From Candidatus Dojkabacteria bacterium (GTDB lineage Bacteria > Patescibacteriota > Dojkabacteria > JAOAGR01), in NCBI GenBank assembly GCA_026415655.1, contig JAOAGR010000014.1:1-37967 (forward strand): a stretch of DNA of 37,967 bases, written 5' to 3'. Position numbers and translations under genes: made by a program. The notes beneath the pieces were generated by a model, which was not told the origin of the DNA, did not search any database, and worked only from the letters and a program-made list of their open reading frames with translations. Position 1 is the stretch's first letter. The number at the start of each line of letters is the position of its first letter. Of this stretch, positions 8,515 through 18,133 are shown piece after piece.

Positions 8515-11184
8515 TTAAATATTCTCAAGCCTCTTTAGATAAAACTTGTAAACTAGGAAAAAAGTTCCAATGGCCAATATTAAAATTATATAAAAAATAT
8601 AAGCATTATTATTTGTATTGGGAAGATTTGCACCACTGGATGTTGTAGGGGTTAAGGTATTGGTAAAATTATTATTTGGTGTATTTATAGATGTATTAGT
8701 AAATGTGCTCGTTTGAGTATTGGTTAGCATATGTGTTGGAGTATTGGTCGGGGTATTAGTCGGTGTACTTGTTTGGGTACTCGTTGGTGTAAAGGTAGGT
8801 GATGGAGTAGAAGAATCAAAAGGTTCAGATGTAGTAGTTAATGTAGGGTTCGATTGGGATGAATCTGTGTCTGTCGGAGAGATACTCACTGTATTTGTAG
8901 GAGTAAAAGTTGCAGTATTTATGGGTGTTTGAAATTGTATGGTAGTTGGTGTCGGTGTAGGTGTTGATGTTGGGGTAGGAGTTAAACTAGATAATAAATC
9001 ACCACTTAATATATTTATTCTTGCTAAACAATCATCAGGATTTTGAATGCGTCCAAGCTGTCCTACGTCAAACCTTTCAGCAAATCCACGTAAAACAACT
9101 GCATCTAATGGTGTGTTTCTATCATAATCTTGATCAGGTTGATATAATTGATCATAATGTATTCGAAACAAAAATTCTATTTGATTATTATCTAATTTTG
9201 TTCCATTTACCGTACCAAAATAAGCATAACCTATGGGACCTGATTGTGTAAATACATTCATAATTGTCATTCCATCAATATTTATAGCCGATAGTTTTGC
9301 CCCATTCGGGTGATTCTTGGGATTATATGGAAATAAGTAGGCTTTATCGGAATTATAATTTTGAACAATCATCCTAATTCTGATAGTCTGTCCGGGTTTT
9401 ATTGTATTCACTAGATTCGACTCATTCTCGTTCACGACTTCAAATAATTTACAAATAGGCGTTTTACTCTCCGTAGAAAAACGAACCTTAGTAACACTTC
9501 GAGGAGGCAAATTTATAATTATATTATTTGGATCTATCGGCAAGGTATCTCTGGTCCACTGTAAATTACGTGTATAGAAGTTATCTGCTTTCCAGCGTTC
9601 CATATAAACCGATTTGTAATTTTTAAATGTATTATCAGCATAATTTATCTTGAGATTATGTGATCTATTTTCATCTAGATTTACTACATAAAAAAAATAA
9701 CCGTTATTATCTCTAAAAACAAAAGACGATATTACGTCAGCCTCTACTCCGCCTCTAAAACAGTGCGTATTGACACAATTCGAATTTAAAGTAAGCATGA
9801 CTTTAGGAGATACAATACTACTACTGATAAATTCTGTATCACCTATATCGCTAGAAAACCTAAATATCTCCCCAATATTATTTAATTTAGGGGGGCTAAC
9901 ATTCTTGTCAAATAGTGCGCAACCTTCACGATAACTATCTTCATAATATCCAGTAGTATGATAATAAGCTTGAGCAACATTATATTTTGCATACTGCATC
10001 AAGTGCAAAAAAACATATAAGGATTGTATACCGGTATTTGCAAATAAACGCATACCGTGGCTTGGAGACCAACAGTACATATTCCATTCAGTTATAGATA
10101 ATGGGAAATCATTTCCATAGACTGTAGAAGAAAATAAATATTCAAATTTACGAGGTAAAACGATATTGGAATAATATCCGGAGACAGTGTCATAATAATA
10201 TTGCTTAAGCTGATCAGGAATTTGTGAATATTCATCTTCAGAGCGATTGTAAAAGAAATTACCATATTGATGATCATTGACAAAATCAAAACATTTTCTA
10301 TTACCGCACATCGCTGTCTTAGCTTTTTTAGCATATTCTGTCCAACGTGCTCTGAGTTCAACATCCCTTTGGGCTTTTTCTGAGAGATTACCAGATGTAT
10401 CATGCATCACTGTAGGAAATCCAACATACTGAAGCTTAATATCAGGTTTTACTGAACGCATCTCGGTAGCAAAACGAATCATTATATTATAGTATTCCTC
10501 TGCATCCCAAAAACCCCAGGGTTCATTGCCCAGTTGGAACCAATCAATTTTCTCACCATATAACCTCACAATCTCTTTCGCATCGTTAATAAGTATATCC
10601 AACGCCCTATTATTACGTTCTAATTGCTGTTGCGCATCTAAGTTATCATTAATATCACTAAACGGATATAAAGGTATCCCACCACATGGATTTCCACGAC
10701 CATATCGGTATTCAATGTGTATCACATATAACTTTTTTGCGCTAACTTCATCCGCTAGTCTAATAAATTCGTCAGGTGTCCCAAGATTGTACTGATTTCT
10801 TCCCCCATTAGAAGCATATTGTAGTTTAGCAATACCTGTGCGGAAATTATAATAATCCGCTAGACACCCATTTGGAAATCTCAAACTTGTTATCCTAGAT
10901 TCTTTGAGAAGACGCGTTACATCTGGGTCAAGAGTCAGATTTGCATTAAGCAGATTTGCGCCCAGAATATATCTCGATACCTTATGCGTCGGTGAACCTA
11001 TATTTAATACTGCTGTGTAATTTTGGTTGTTATTTGAAGCTTCTGATTGATTATCAATACGATTATAGTACAAATTGACACTTAATACTAATATTACGCT
11101 CATCAATACAACAATTAATAATACGATAATTGCCAGAATAATTTTTCTTTTATTCTTTTTAATATCCATATCATATTGATACAA
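8515..11184 (-). CDS. cell-surface GH-A-clan-like glycoside hydrolase with Thr/Pro stalk and C-terminal membrane anchor
   Basis: N-terminal TM; TIM-barrel-like text with WFQLGNEPWGF (acid/base-like Glu) and LSITEWNMYCWSPSHGMR (nucleophile-like Glu); TPTPTSTPTPTPT...TNTPTNTPT stalk; LPNTNNNAYIFYIILILAIGTFFLVYKFYLKRLENI tail. Confidence 0.75.
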   Translation of the reverse strand: MYQYDMDIKKNKRKIILAIIVLLIVVLMSVILVLSVNLYYNRIDNQSEASNNNQNYTAVLNIGSPTHKVSRYILGANLLNANLTLDPDVTRLLKESRITSLRFPNGCLADYYNFRTGIAKLQYASNGGRNQYNLGTPDEFIRLADEVSAKKLYVIHIEYRYGRGNPCGGIPLYPFSDINDNLDAQQQLERNNRALDILINDAKEIVRLYGEKIDWFQLGNEPWGFWDAEEYYNIMIRFATEMRSVKPDIKLQYVGFPTVMHDTSGNLSEKAQRDVELRARWTEYAKKAKTAMCGNRKCFDFVNDHQYGNFFYNRSEDEYSQIPDQLKQYYYDTVSGYYSNIVLPRKFEYLFSSTVYGNDFPLSITEWNMYCWSPSHGMRLFANTGIQSLYVFLHLMQYAKYNVAQAYYHTTGYYEDSYREGCALFDKNVSPPKLNNIGEIFRFSSDIGDTEFISSSIVSPKVMLTLNSNCVNTHCFRGGVEADVISSFVFRDNNGYFFYVVNLDENRSHNLKINYADNTFKNYKSVYMERWKADNFYTRNLQWTRDTLPIDPNNIIINLPPRSVTKVRFSTESKTPICKLFEVVNENESNLVNTIKPGQTIRIRMIVQNYNSDKAYLFPYNPKNHPNGAKLSAINIDGMTIMNVFTQSGPIGYAYFGTVNGTKLDNNQIEFLFRIHYDQLYQPDQDYDRNTPLDAVVLRGFAERFDVGQLGRIQNPDDCLARINILSGDLLSSLTPTPTSTPTPTPTTIQFQTPINTATFTPTNTVSISPTDTDSSQSNPTLTTTSEPFDSSTPSPTFTPTSTQTSTPTNTPTNTPTHMLTNTQTSTFTNTSINTPNNNFTNTLTPTTSSGANLPNTNNNAYIFYIILILAIGTFFLVYKFYLKRLENI
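8660..8990 (-). repeat. low-complexity Thr/Pro-rich coding repeat (stalk)
   Basis: Recurring TPT/TNTPTNTPT codons inside ORF 8515..11184. Confidence 0.8.
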
Positions 11185-11258
11185 TCATAACGTATTTCAA
11201 ACAACCACACAAAAGAAAAATCAGGCACAGGTTGATTAAAGATAGTTTGATTTAATAC

Positions 11259-12032
11259 TTAATAATGATATGCAGACAATATCTTTCTTTTTGTTTCTAT
11301 AATCGACTTTGGTTCATTTTGTTTTTCAGTAGATCTATCTATATTTAGGTATGGACTGTCAGTTTCCAATCCAAATATCTCATTTACATCACTTGATAAG
11401 TTTGAAATGCGAAAAACAGTTTCTCGAAGTTCTCTGGAATGAGGATACATAACAATAGCACTGAGACCTAATTTTAATCCTATATCTAAAATCGCTTTAC
11501 CCTGATCATATGTACCCGTAAAACAATGCCAAAAACCTCGTATTCTCTTTCTATTATGTTTTTTCAACACAGATTGAATTGAGTAGTAAACCTCATCAAA
11601 CGAATCACGAATGTGTACAGAAACTGGTTTATCGAAAGTTATTGCAAGCTCTAACATTTTTGTAAATATCTCAATCTGAATATTTTTATGTTTCTGAGAT
11701 CTTTTCAAATCTATACCAATTTCTCCAATATAATCTATATATTCATAATATCTTTCTAGAAGTTCTCTTACTCGATCATACTCATGTGAAGCATAATCAC
11801 CGAGATCTTCTACCTCCAAAGGATGAATACCAACACCAATTTTTAATCCAGAGACACCAAGATTCCGTTTCATCTTTATCAATTCTAGTGAACTATCGAA
11901 ATCTAGTCCCATACTATGAATTTCCACAATTCCTTCTGATAAGTTTGATCGAATAATCTCAATTGGATCTTGATAATATTTAGAAATAATGTGGCAGTGA
12001 TGATCAATAAGTAAAAGCTTTTCCATGAGCAA
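11259..12032 (-). CDS. TatD-family metal-dependent hydrolase
   Basis: LIDHHCHI, GIHPLEVE, IGEIGIDLKR, KPVSVHIRDSFDE, FWHCFTGTYDQ, GLETDSPYL. Confidence 0.85.
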   Translation of the reverse strand: MLMEKLLLIDHHCHIISKYYQDPIEIIRSNLSEGIVEIHSMGLDFDSSLELIKMKRNLGVSGLKIGVGIHPLEVEDLGDYASHEYDRVRELLERYYEYIDYIGEIGIDLKRSQKHKNIQIEIFTKMLELAITFDKPVSVHIRDSFDEVYYSIQSVLKKHNRKRIRGFWHCFTGTYDQGKAILDIGLKLGLSAIVMYPHSRELRETVFRISNLSSDVNEIFGLETDSPYLNIDRSTEKQNEPKSIIETKRKILSAYHY

Positions 12033-12051
12033 AAAATTTTAATCAATTTAA

Positions 12052-12639
12052 TTATCTTTGAAAACTCCTGCGTATTTTTTCTATCAAATCCATAAATTCG
12101 TCAAATGAATCTAATGGATCGTGAGCTATACGCATATAATAATCCGCAAGATGCCTTCTACGTTTTTCCTCCATAATAAAATCAAATCTTTTTTCAAACT
12201 CTTCATCAAAATTATCAGTCTCTTTAATAGTTGCCTTGACAGACTCTTTTATAAACTCTATGTCGGTTATATCTAAAAAAATACTAATACTTTTTGGATA
12301 ATGTCTTTTAAAAACAGGCAAGTTTACAACGTTTATGACAGAAAACAAAACCTGACCTTTAAATTCTTCTAATGCCTTATCAATTTCATCTCTTTTTTTA
12401 CCATACCTATAACCGTTAGAAATAAGATTTTGCCATTCGACAAATTCGCCTTTATCTATAGATTCTGTGAATTCATCTGCAGATATAAAATAATACTCTT
12501 CACCGTGTTTTTCATGATCACGCTTAGGTCTATCAGTATATGCTACAATACGATTGTATCCATCCTGTAATATTGCTTTTTCTACTAGTCTACTTTTTCT
12601 AAGTCCTGAAGGACCTGTTATACATATTAAGAGAGCCAT
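12052..12639 (-). CDS. guanylate-kinase-like protein (atypical P-loop)
   Basis: ITGPSGLRKSRLVE, YTDRPKRDHEKHGEEYYFISADEF, GEFVEW, YRYGKKRDEI. Confidence 0.75.
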   Translation of the reverse strand: MALLICITGPSGLRKSRLVEKAILQDGYNRIVAYTDRPKRDHEKHGEEYYFISADEFTESIDKGEFVEWQNLISNGYRYGKKRDEIDKALEEFKGQVLFSVINVVNLPVFKRHYPKSISIFLDITDIEFIKESVKATIKETDNFDEEFEKRFDFIMEEKRRRHLADYYMRIAHDPLDSFDEFMDLIEKIRRSFQR

Positions 12640-12641
12640 AT

Positions 12642-14135
12642 TTATAAGAACATTTTTAATCTTTCTAAGACCTCATCCCATCCTAATATTTCTAACACCT
12701 CAAAAAGCGGTGGCGAGTACCTGCTTCCCGTGATACTAATTCTCAACAACATGAACAGATCCCCGTGTTTCCATCCTATCTCATCCGCTTTTAATCTTAT
12801 AGCACTCTCCCAGTCAGGATGAGATATAGGTCTTTTTAATTTACTCATTATATCATATAATCCTCGAATTTGCTCTATGCATTCTTGCCCCGTATGATTT
12901 GTCGGAGAAAAATCTAAGTTATTCACTTCAGGTCTAAAAAATAAAAATTGCAGATTTGTCAATACATCAATGAACTTTGAGATTCTAGTATTTAATAAAG
13001 GAAATACCTTATCCAAAATGTGCTGATCAGAAAGCAACTTTTCTAATACATATTTTTGATTTGATATATCAGTAAACCTTTCCAAATAATAAAAATCTGT
13101 ATGTCCCCATTTAATAAATCTCTCTTTAAGTTCTCCTAGCGATAACAGTCGAATATGCATTCCATTCATCCAATCTAATTTTGCTTGATTGAATTTAGCA
13201 TTTGTTTTTAATATCTTTGACTCATCAATTTGATTAAAAATCTGATCTTTTGTCATTACTTCATCATTTCTTGATGCAAAGTGAAAAGATGATGAGATAA
13301 CGACAATATAATTTAATATTGCTTCTGGTAAATATCCTTCCGCTCTAAACTGCAGAAGTGATTTTGCGCCATCACGTTTTGATAATTTTCCTGGCTTATT
13401 TTCGTTAAGAATATCGGAAAAATGAGTAAATCTTGGTATATCCCATCCAAAAGCTTTGTATACTAATATTTGCTTCGGTGTGTTTATGAGATGTTGCCTT
13501 CCTCTTACAACATCCGTAATGCCCATCTCATGGTCATCTACAACTACTGCAAAATTGTAAATTGGATATCCATTTGACCTCTGAATGACGAAATCACCTA
13601 TCGTATCGGCATCAACCTCTATGCGGCCAAACACTGTATCTTCGAATACTATCTTCTCATTTTTCGGGACTTTGAGACGTACAACATATTTTCGCCCTTC
13701 TTTTTCATAAGCCTCGATCTGTTCGGGTGTAAGATCTCTATGATATCCAGGATACACCAAAGGTTTGTTTTCTACTCTTAACTTATTCATTATTTCCTTC
13801 AACTCATCTTCTGTTTCATAAGCTTTGTAAGCTTTTCCTTCATTTAATAAATGATCTATGTATTTTTGATATATATGTAACCTTTGTGATTGGTAATATT
13901 CATCGGGTGTGGCACTTTTTGGTCCTTCATCATACTCTCCAAGCCACCTAAAATCCTCAAGCATACTTTCTATGACCTCAGGTTTATTTCGCTTTTGATC
14001 GGTATCTTCTATCCTTAAAATAAATTTACCGTTATATTTTTTTGCCAATGCATAATTAATCAAATACCCTTTTGCATGTCCTAAATGCAAGTAACCAGTA
14101 GGGCTAGGCGCTATTCGAAACTTTCTTATTTTCAT
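12642..14135 (-). CDS. gltX: glutamyl-tRNA synthetase
   Basis: RIAPSPTGYLHLGHAKGYLINY (HIGH region), RIEDTDQKRNKPE, GKLSKRDGAKSL (KMSKS variant). Confidence 0.95.
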   Translation of the reverse strand: MKIRKFRIAPSPTGYLHLGHAKGYLINYALAKKYNGKFILRIEDTDQKRNKPEVIESMLEDFRWLGEYDEGPKSATPDEYYQSQRLHIYQKYIDHLLNEGKAYKAYETEDELKEIMNKLRVENKPLVYPGYHRDLTPEQIEAYEKEGRKYVVRLKVPKNEKIVFEDTVFGRIEVDADTIGDFVIQRSNGYPIYNFAVVVDDHEMGITDVVRGRQHLINTPKQILVYKAFGWDIPRFTHFSDILNENKPGKLSKRDGAKSLLQFRAEGYLPEAILNYIVVISSSFHFASRNDEVMTKDQIFNQIDESKILKTNAKFNQAKLDWMNGMHIRLLSLGELKERFIKWGHTDFYYLERFTDISNQKYVLEKLLSDQHILDKVFPLLNTRISKFIDVLTNLQFLFFRPEVNNLDFSPTNHTGQECIEQIRGLYDIMSKLKRPISHPDWESAIRLKADEIGWKHGDLFMLLRISITGSRYSPPLFEVLEILGWDEVLERLKMFL

Positions 14136-14179
14136 ATAAAAATTTTATCATAATCTGTTGTGATATACTTTATTAATTT

Positions 14180-15742
14180 ATGAAAATATACTGCATAGCG
14201 ATTTGTGGTAAAGGCATAGGAAACTTAGCTGTACTTCTAAAAAAACAAGGCCACGATGTTAGAGGATCAGAATTTTCAGAAAAAACATTTTACCCTCCGA
14301 TGTCTACATATCTTAAAGAAAATTACATTCCAGTGGATATTGGTTTTGATCCTGATAAAATAACAAAAGATTATGATTTAATAATTCTTGGAGGTGCCGC
14401 ACTCATACATGATAAAAATAATCCACAAATACAACGAGCAAAAGAACTTGGGTTAAACACAATATCTTTTGCAAGAGGAATTGGAGATTTTATAGCGGCA
14501 GAAGAAGCAATAGAAGTCATTGGAAATCATGGTAAAACAACCATTACCTCTATAATCGCTTGGTGTTTTCAAAAAATGAGAGTAGATGCCTCATACTTCA
14601 TAGGGGAAGTCCCCAAAAATATGCAAGAATCTATTCACAAGGGCACTTCGTGTTATTCCGTAGTGGAAGGTGATGAACATCCTTCATTATATCAAGAAAA
14701 GGGAGGGAAATTCTTGTATCACAGGCCCAAACATATACTATTTACATCAGCTGATTGGGATCATAAAAATATCTACAGGACAGAAAAGTCGTACCTTAGA
14801 GCATTTCTCGAACTATTTGAATTACTTCCTGAGGATGGGAGTATAGTAGCTTGTATAGATGGCATAAATGTACCCGAAGTACTAACGAAAATATCAAAGA
14901 ACATACCAATATATCTGTACACACTTGGTACTTTCAAATCAGGTGATACAAACTTTGATTTTGAAGAAGCTGTCAATCACATCAGAGATAAATTTATCAA
15001 ATTCAAAAACAAATACAGAAAACTTGGTAAATTAGTAAAAAGAATTTATTTTATCTCTTATTTAGATTATAACTACAGTCCTGATGAAACTAGATTTCAG
15101 GTCTGTTACCTTGATTTAGAAACAGAAAAAGCCGAAGTTATAGGACATTTTATTACACATCTTATTGGAGATATCGGAGTGGAAAATTCGCTTGCATCCA
15201 TAGCAAGGTTACACAGCCTAGGTTTCAAATACGACCAAATAAACGAAGGCATAGAGACTTTCATGGGCCAAACTCGCCGATTGGAACTTGTATATAACAA
15301 AGGATACAAAGTGATTAACGATTTTGCACACTCACCAATTAAAATAAAATCAACATTACACGCAGTCAGGCAAAAATATAAAAATCAACAGATTTTTGTA
15401 ATATTTCATGTGATACAATCCGGTCTAAAAGAAAAAACTACATTTTATCAGCTGAAAAATGTATTTAATGAAGCTAATTTTGTCATTATTCCGCCAGTAA
15501 ATCCCAACCCTGCTGCTGAAGAGAAATTTTATGGTAAAGATTATCAAAATTTGATAAAAGAAGGGGCCGAAGAAAACGGGGACTACCTGAAACCAACAAA
15601 TGTTTATTACACGCCGATAATCCATCAAATTAGAAGTATATTAGAAAATAATCTAAGAAAAGATGATATTGTACTCATTATGTCTAGTGGTAATGTCAGT
15701 GAGATACTTGAGATTGTTTCTGGCATAAATCTACACTCATAA
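14180..15742 (+). CDS. Mur ligase family protein, Mpl/MurC-like
   Basis: IAICGKGIGNLAVLLKKQGHDVRGSE, EVIGNHGKTTITSIIAW, DWDHKNIY, NDFAHSPIKIKSTL. Confidence 0.8.
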   Translation: MKIYCIAICGKGIGNLAVLLKKQGHDVRGSEFSEKTFYPPMSTYLKENYIPVDIGFDPDKITKDYDLIILGGAALIHDKNNPQIQRAKELGLNTISFARGIGDFIAAEEAIEVIGNHGKTTITSIIAWCFQKMRVDASYFIGEVPKNMQESIHKGTSCYSVVEGDEHPSLYQEKGGKFLYHRPKHILFTSADWDHKNIYRTEKSYLRAFLELFELLPEDGSIVACIDGINVPEVLTKISKNIPIYLYTLGTFKSGDTNFDFEEAVNHIRDKFIKFKNKYRKLGKLVKRIYFISYLDYNYSPDETRFQVCYLDLETEKAEVIGHFITHLIGDIGVENSLASIARLHSLGFKYDQINEGIETFMGQTRRLELVYNKGYKVINDFAHSPIKIKSTLHAVRQKYKNQQIFVIFHVIQSGLKEKTTFYQLKNVFNEANFVIIPPVNPNPAAEEKFYGKDYQNLIKEGAEENGDYLKPTNVYYTPIIHQIRSILENNLRKDDIVLIMSSGNVSEILEIVSGINLHS

Positions 15743-16715
15743 GTAAAAAATATTTTATTGCCATATACTCTGATATTTTTCCTAATTTAATACCATATTC
15801 GCACTCAAGTAAAATTGAATTAAGAAAATAGAGAAGATTAAGATTCATTTTATTTCGGAGTGGATAAAATTTTTTATAAAAAAAATATCCATATGTAGAT
15901 ATTATATTCTTAACATTGTTATTTTTATCAAATTCTAAAAATTTAATAGCACTAATTATATAATTATAAATAGCGTACATTATTTGCATTGGTGGGATAT
16001 CTTCACTTTCAAATTTTGTTAGTTGTGAAATAATTTCGGCAAATAGTTTGTAAGACGGCGAAATAATATATTCCAAAAATACTTCTCCAAATTTCCATAC
16101 TGCAAAAGGATCACCTTGATCGAAGCATATTTTATAAATGATATCGGAAGAAATAGTTTTTATATCAGTAGATTGAATGTACAATCTTAATTTATTCAAC
16201 TCATTTTTGATCGCAAATAAATCCTTGTTAGTCACGGCAAGCAAAGTATCAATCGCCTCAGAATCTATATTTTTTAAGTATTTTCGAATATATTCTTTTA
16301 TCTCTCTTTCAGATAGTTTTTTTACCTCAGTTATTTGTCCATGTTTTTCAATAGCTTTATACAATTTTGTAGTTTTAGGTATTAAAGAATTAGAAAAAAG
16401 CAAAATTATATTTTGCGAATCCAAATATTTTTCGATATTTTTCACAAAGTCTTCAACGTAAGGCAGCAGTTTATTTGCATCTAAAATGGCATCTACAACA
16501 AAAGCTGTTTTATTGTCAAATAATGAAACCGAATCAAGAACACTTTGAATATCATACCATGTATTATAAACTTCTGTATTTATTAATCTTATATTGAAAC
16601 CTTTTTCTAACAACATTTTTTTAACCTTATGGAGTTCCTGTAATGCAAGATACTCATCCTCTCCGTGTAGTAAAATAATGTTTTTATCATGGATAATCAT
16701 ACTATTATTCTTCAA
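15696..16715 (-). CDS. holA: DNA polymerase III delta subunit-like (HolA)
   Basis: ILLHGEDEYLALQELHKVKKMLL start; LSEREIKEYIRKYL; LAVTNKDLFAIKNELNKLRLY. Confidence 0.75.
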   Translation of the reverse strand: MKNNSMIIHDKNIILLHGEDEYLALQELHKVKKMLLEKGFNIRLINTEVYNTWYDIQSVLDSVSLFDNKTAFVVDAILDANKLLPYVEDFVKNIEKYLDSQNIILLFSNSLIPKTTKLYKAIEKHGQITEVKKLSEREIKEYIRKYLKNIDSEAIDTLLAVTNKDLFAIKNELNKLRLYIQSTDIKTISSDIIYKICFDQGDPFAVWKFGEVFLEYIISPSYKLFAEIISQLTKFESEDIPPMQIMYAIYNYIISAIKFLEFDKNNNVKNIISTYGYFFYKKFYPLRNKMNLNLLYFLNSILLECEYGIKLGKISEYMAIKYFLLMSVDLCQKQSQVSH

Positions 16716-17253
16716 CTATTATAGTACCAAAATTTAACTCTGATTTTGGTAATGTTGGATTCATATATGTATAAGTACCTGATTCTTTAATTCTTATACT
16801 CTCTCGTCTACCGGGTTCTATTGCGATACGTCTTCCATTTGAGACCTCAATGAAAAATATATCATCGGTCATATTTAAAAAATATAAAACTGTATCTTTT
16901 TTGATACGAATTTGACTGGGAGAGAATCGTTCAGTAATAACAATTTTATTGATAGTTTGGGATAATGTCTGTTCATCCTGTGATGCGTAGGTAGGATAAT
17001 TTATAACCACAGGAGATAATATCACCGTTTTATTTGTTGGTGCATTAATATTATTTCGACTTCTATTTGTATTTGTTTCACTGATATTTTCTGTATTATT
17101 AGCAAAAAATGGGGCCAAAAATGAATATCCAGCAGTAACAAGAAACACTATAAAAAGAAAAATAATTATTTTTCTTGCAATATCTTTATCATTGAGCTTT
17201 TTATTAGCTTTTTTATTCAGATTTTTATTTGTTGCCTGCGTTGTCAATTTCAT
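16705..17253 (-). CDS. membrane-anchored protein with cupredoxin-like beta domain (no obvious copper ligands)
   Basis: N-terminal TM; C-terminal VITERFSPSQIRIKKDTVLYFLNMTDDIFFIEV...SGTYTYMNPTLPKSELNFGTIIVEE. Confidence 0.5.
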   Translation of the reverse strand: MKLTTQATNKNLNKKANKKLNDKDIARKIIIFLFIVFLVTAGYSFLAPFFANNTENISETNTNRSRNNINAPTNKTVILSPVVINYPTYASQDEQTLSQTINKIVITERFSPSQIRIKKDTVLYFLNMTDDIFFIEVSNGRRIAIEPGRRESIRIKESGTYTYMNPTLPKSELNFGTIIVEE

Positions 17254-18008
17254 ATTCGATCCAATATCTCTTTGGATAAAGTTTCATAGGCTTTAGCACC
17301 GGGCGAATTGGGGTCATAAAAATTTATCGGTTTTCCGTGAGATGGTGCTTCGGAAAGACGTACATTACGTGGTATAACGGTATCAAATACTTTTTTCCCA
17401 AAATGTTTGCGCACTTCATTGACTACATCCTGGGATAGTTTAGTTCTACCATCAAACATGGTCATCACCACTCCTAGGATCTTTAGTTTTGAATTTAAGT
17501 TATCTTTTATCAAATTAATAGTATTTATCAATTGAGAAATTCCTTCTAATGCGAAATATTCGCACTGCACTGGAATAATCACATAATCACTAGCGACCAG
17601 AGAATTCAACGTTAGTAAGCTTAATGAAGGAGGACAATCAATGAATATGAAATCATATTGATCTTTTATGGGATCTAATTTGGTTTTTAATATCTTTTCG
17701 CGTGATAGTCTTGATATAATTTCGATTTCAGCGCCTGCAAGGTCTATCTTAGAAGGTACAAGGTACAAATTTGGCGAGAGATCTGTTTGAATAAATATCT
17801 GATTGACACTAAGATCATCAACTAACAATTCATATGTACTTAAATAAGATTGGGATCTATCAAAACCAACACCCGATGTGAGATTGCTTTGAGGATCCAT
17901 ATCAACAAGCAAAACTTTCTTTCCCCAAAGAGCTAAGTAAGAAGCTATATTTATCGATGTAGTCGTTTTTCCAACACCCCCTTTTTGATTTGCAAATACA
18001 ATAACCAT
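17250..18008 (-). CDS. ParA/Soj-family ATPase
   Basis: FANQKGGVGKTTTSINIASYLA, VDMDPQSNLTSG, DFIFIDCPPSLSLLTLNSL, VIPRNVRLSEAPSHGKPI. Confidence 0.95.
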   Translation of the reverse strand: MVIVFANQKGGVGKTTTSINIASYLALWGKKVLLVDMDPQSNLTSGVGFDRSQSYLSTYELLVDDLSVNQIFIQTDLSPNLYLVPSKIDLAGAEIEIISRLSREKILKTKLDPIKDQYDFIFIDCPPSLSLLTLNSLVASDYVIIPVQCEYFALEGISQLINTINLIKDNLNSKLKILGVVMTMFDGRTKLSQDVVNEVRKHFGKKVFDTVIPRNVRLSEAPSHGKPINFYDPNSPGAKAYETLSKEILDRI

Positions 18009-18133
18009 TTGATTTATTATAACAAAAAATGTAAATCATTTTAGAAAGCAAAGTATTAAGAAACCCTTACTTGATATATATACATATATAATTGCTTGAT
18101 AATTTTTGTATTTTCTGATATTTATTAATTCGT

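Noticed and set aside
8720-8932. 70-aa Val/Gly-rich plus-strand ORF
   Set aside because: Antisense shadow of the Thr/Pro repeat codons of the surface protein.
15696-15742. 47-bp convergent overlap of the Mpl-like and holA-like genes
   Set aside because: Simple overlap of gene ends in a compact genome; no further signal.
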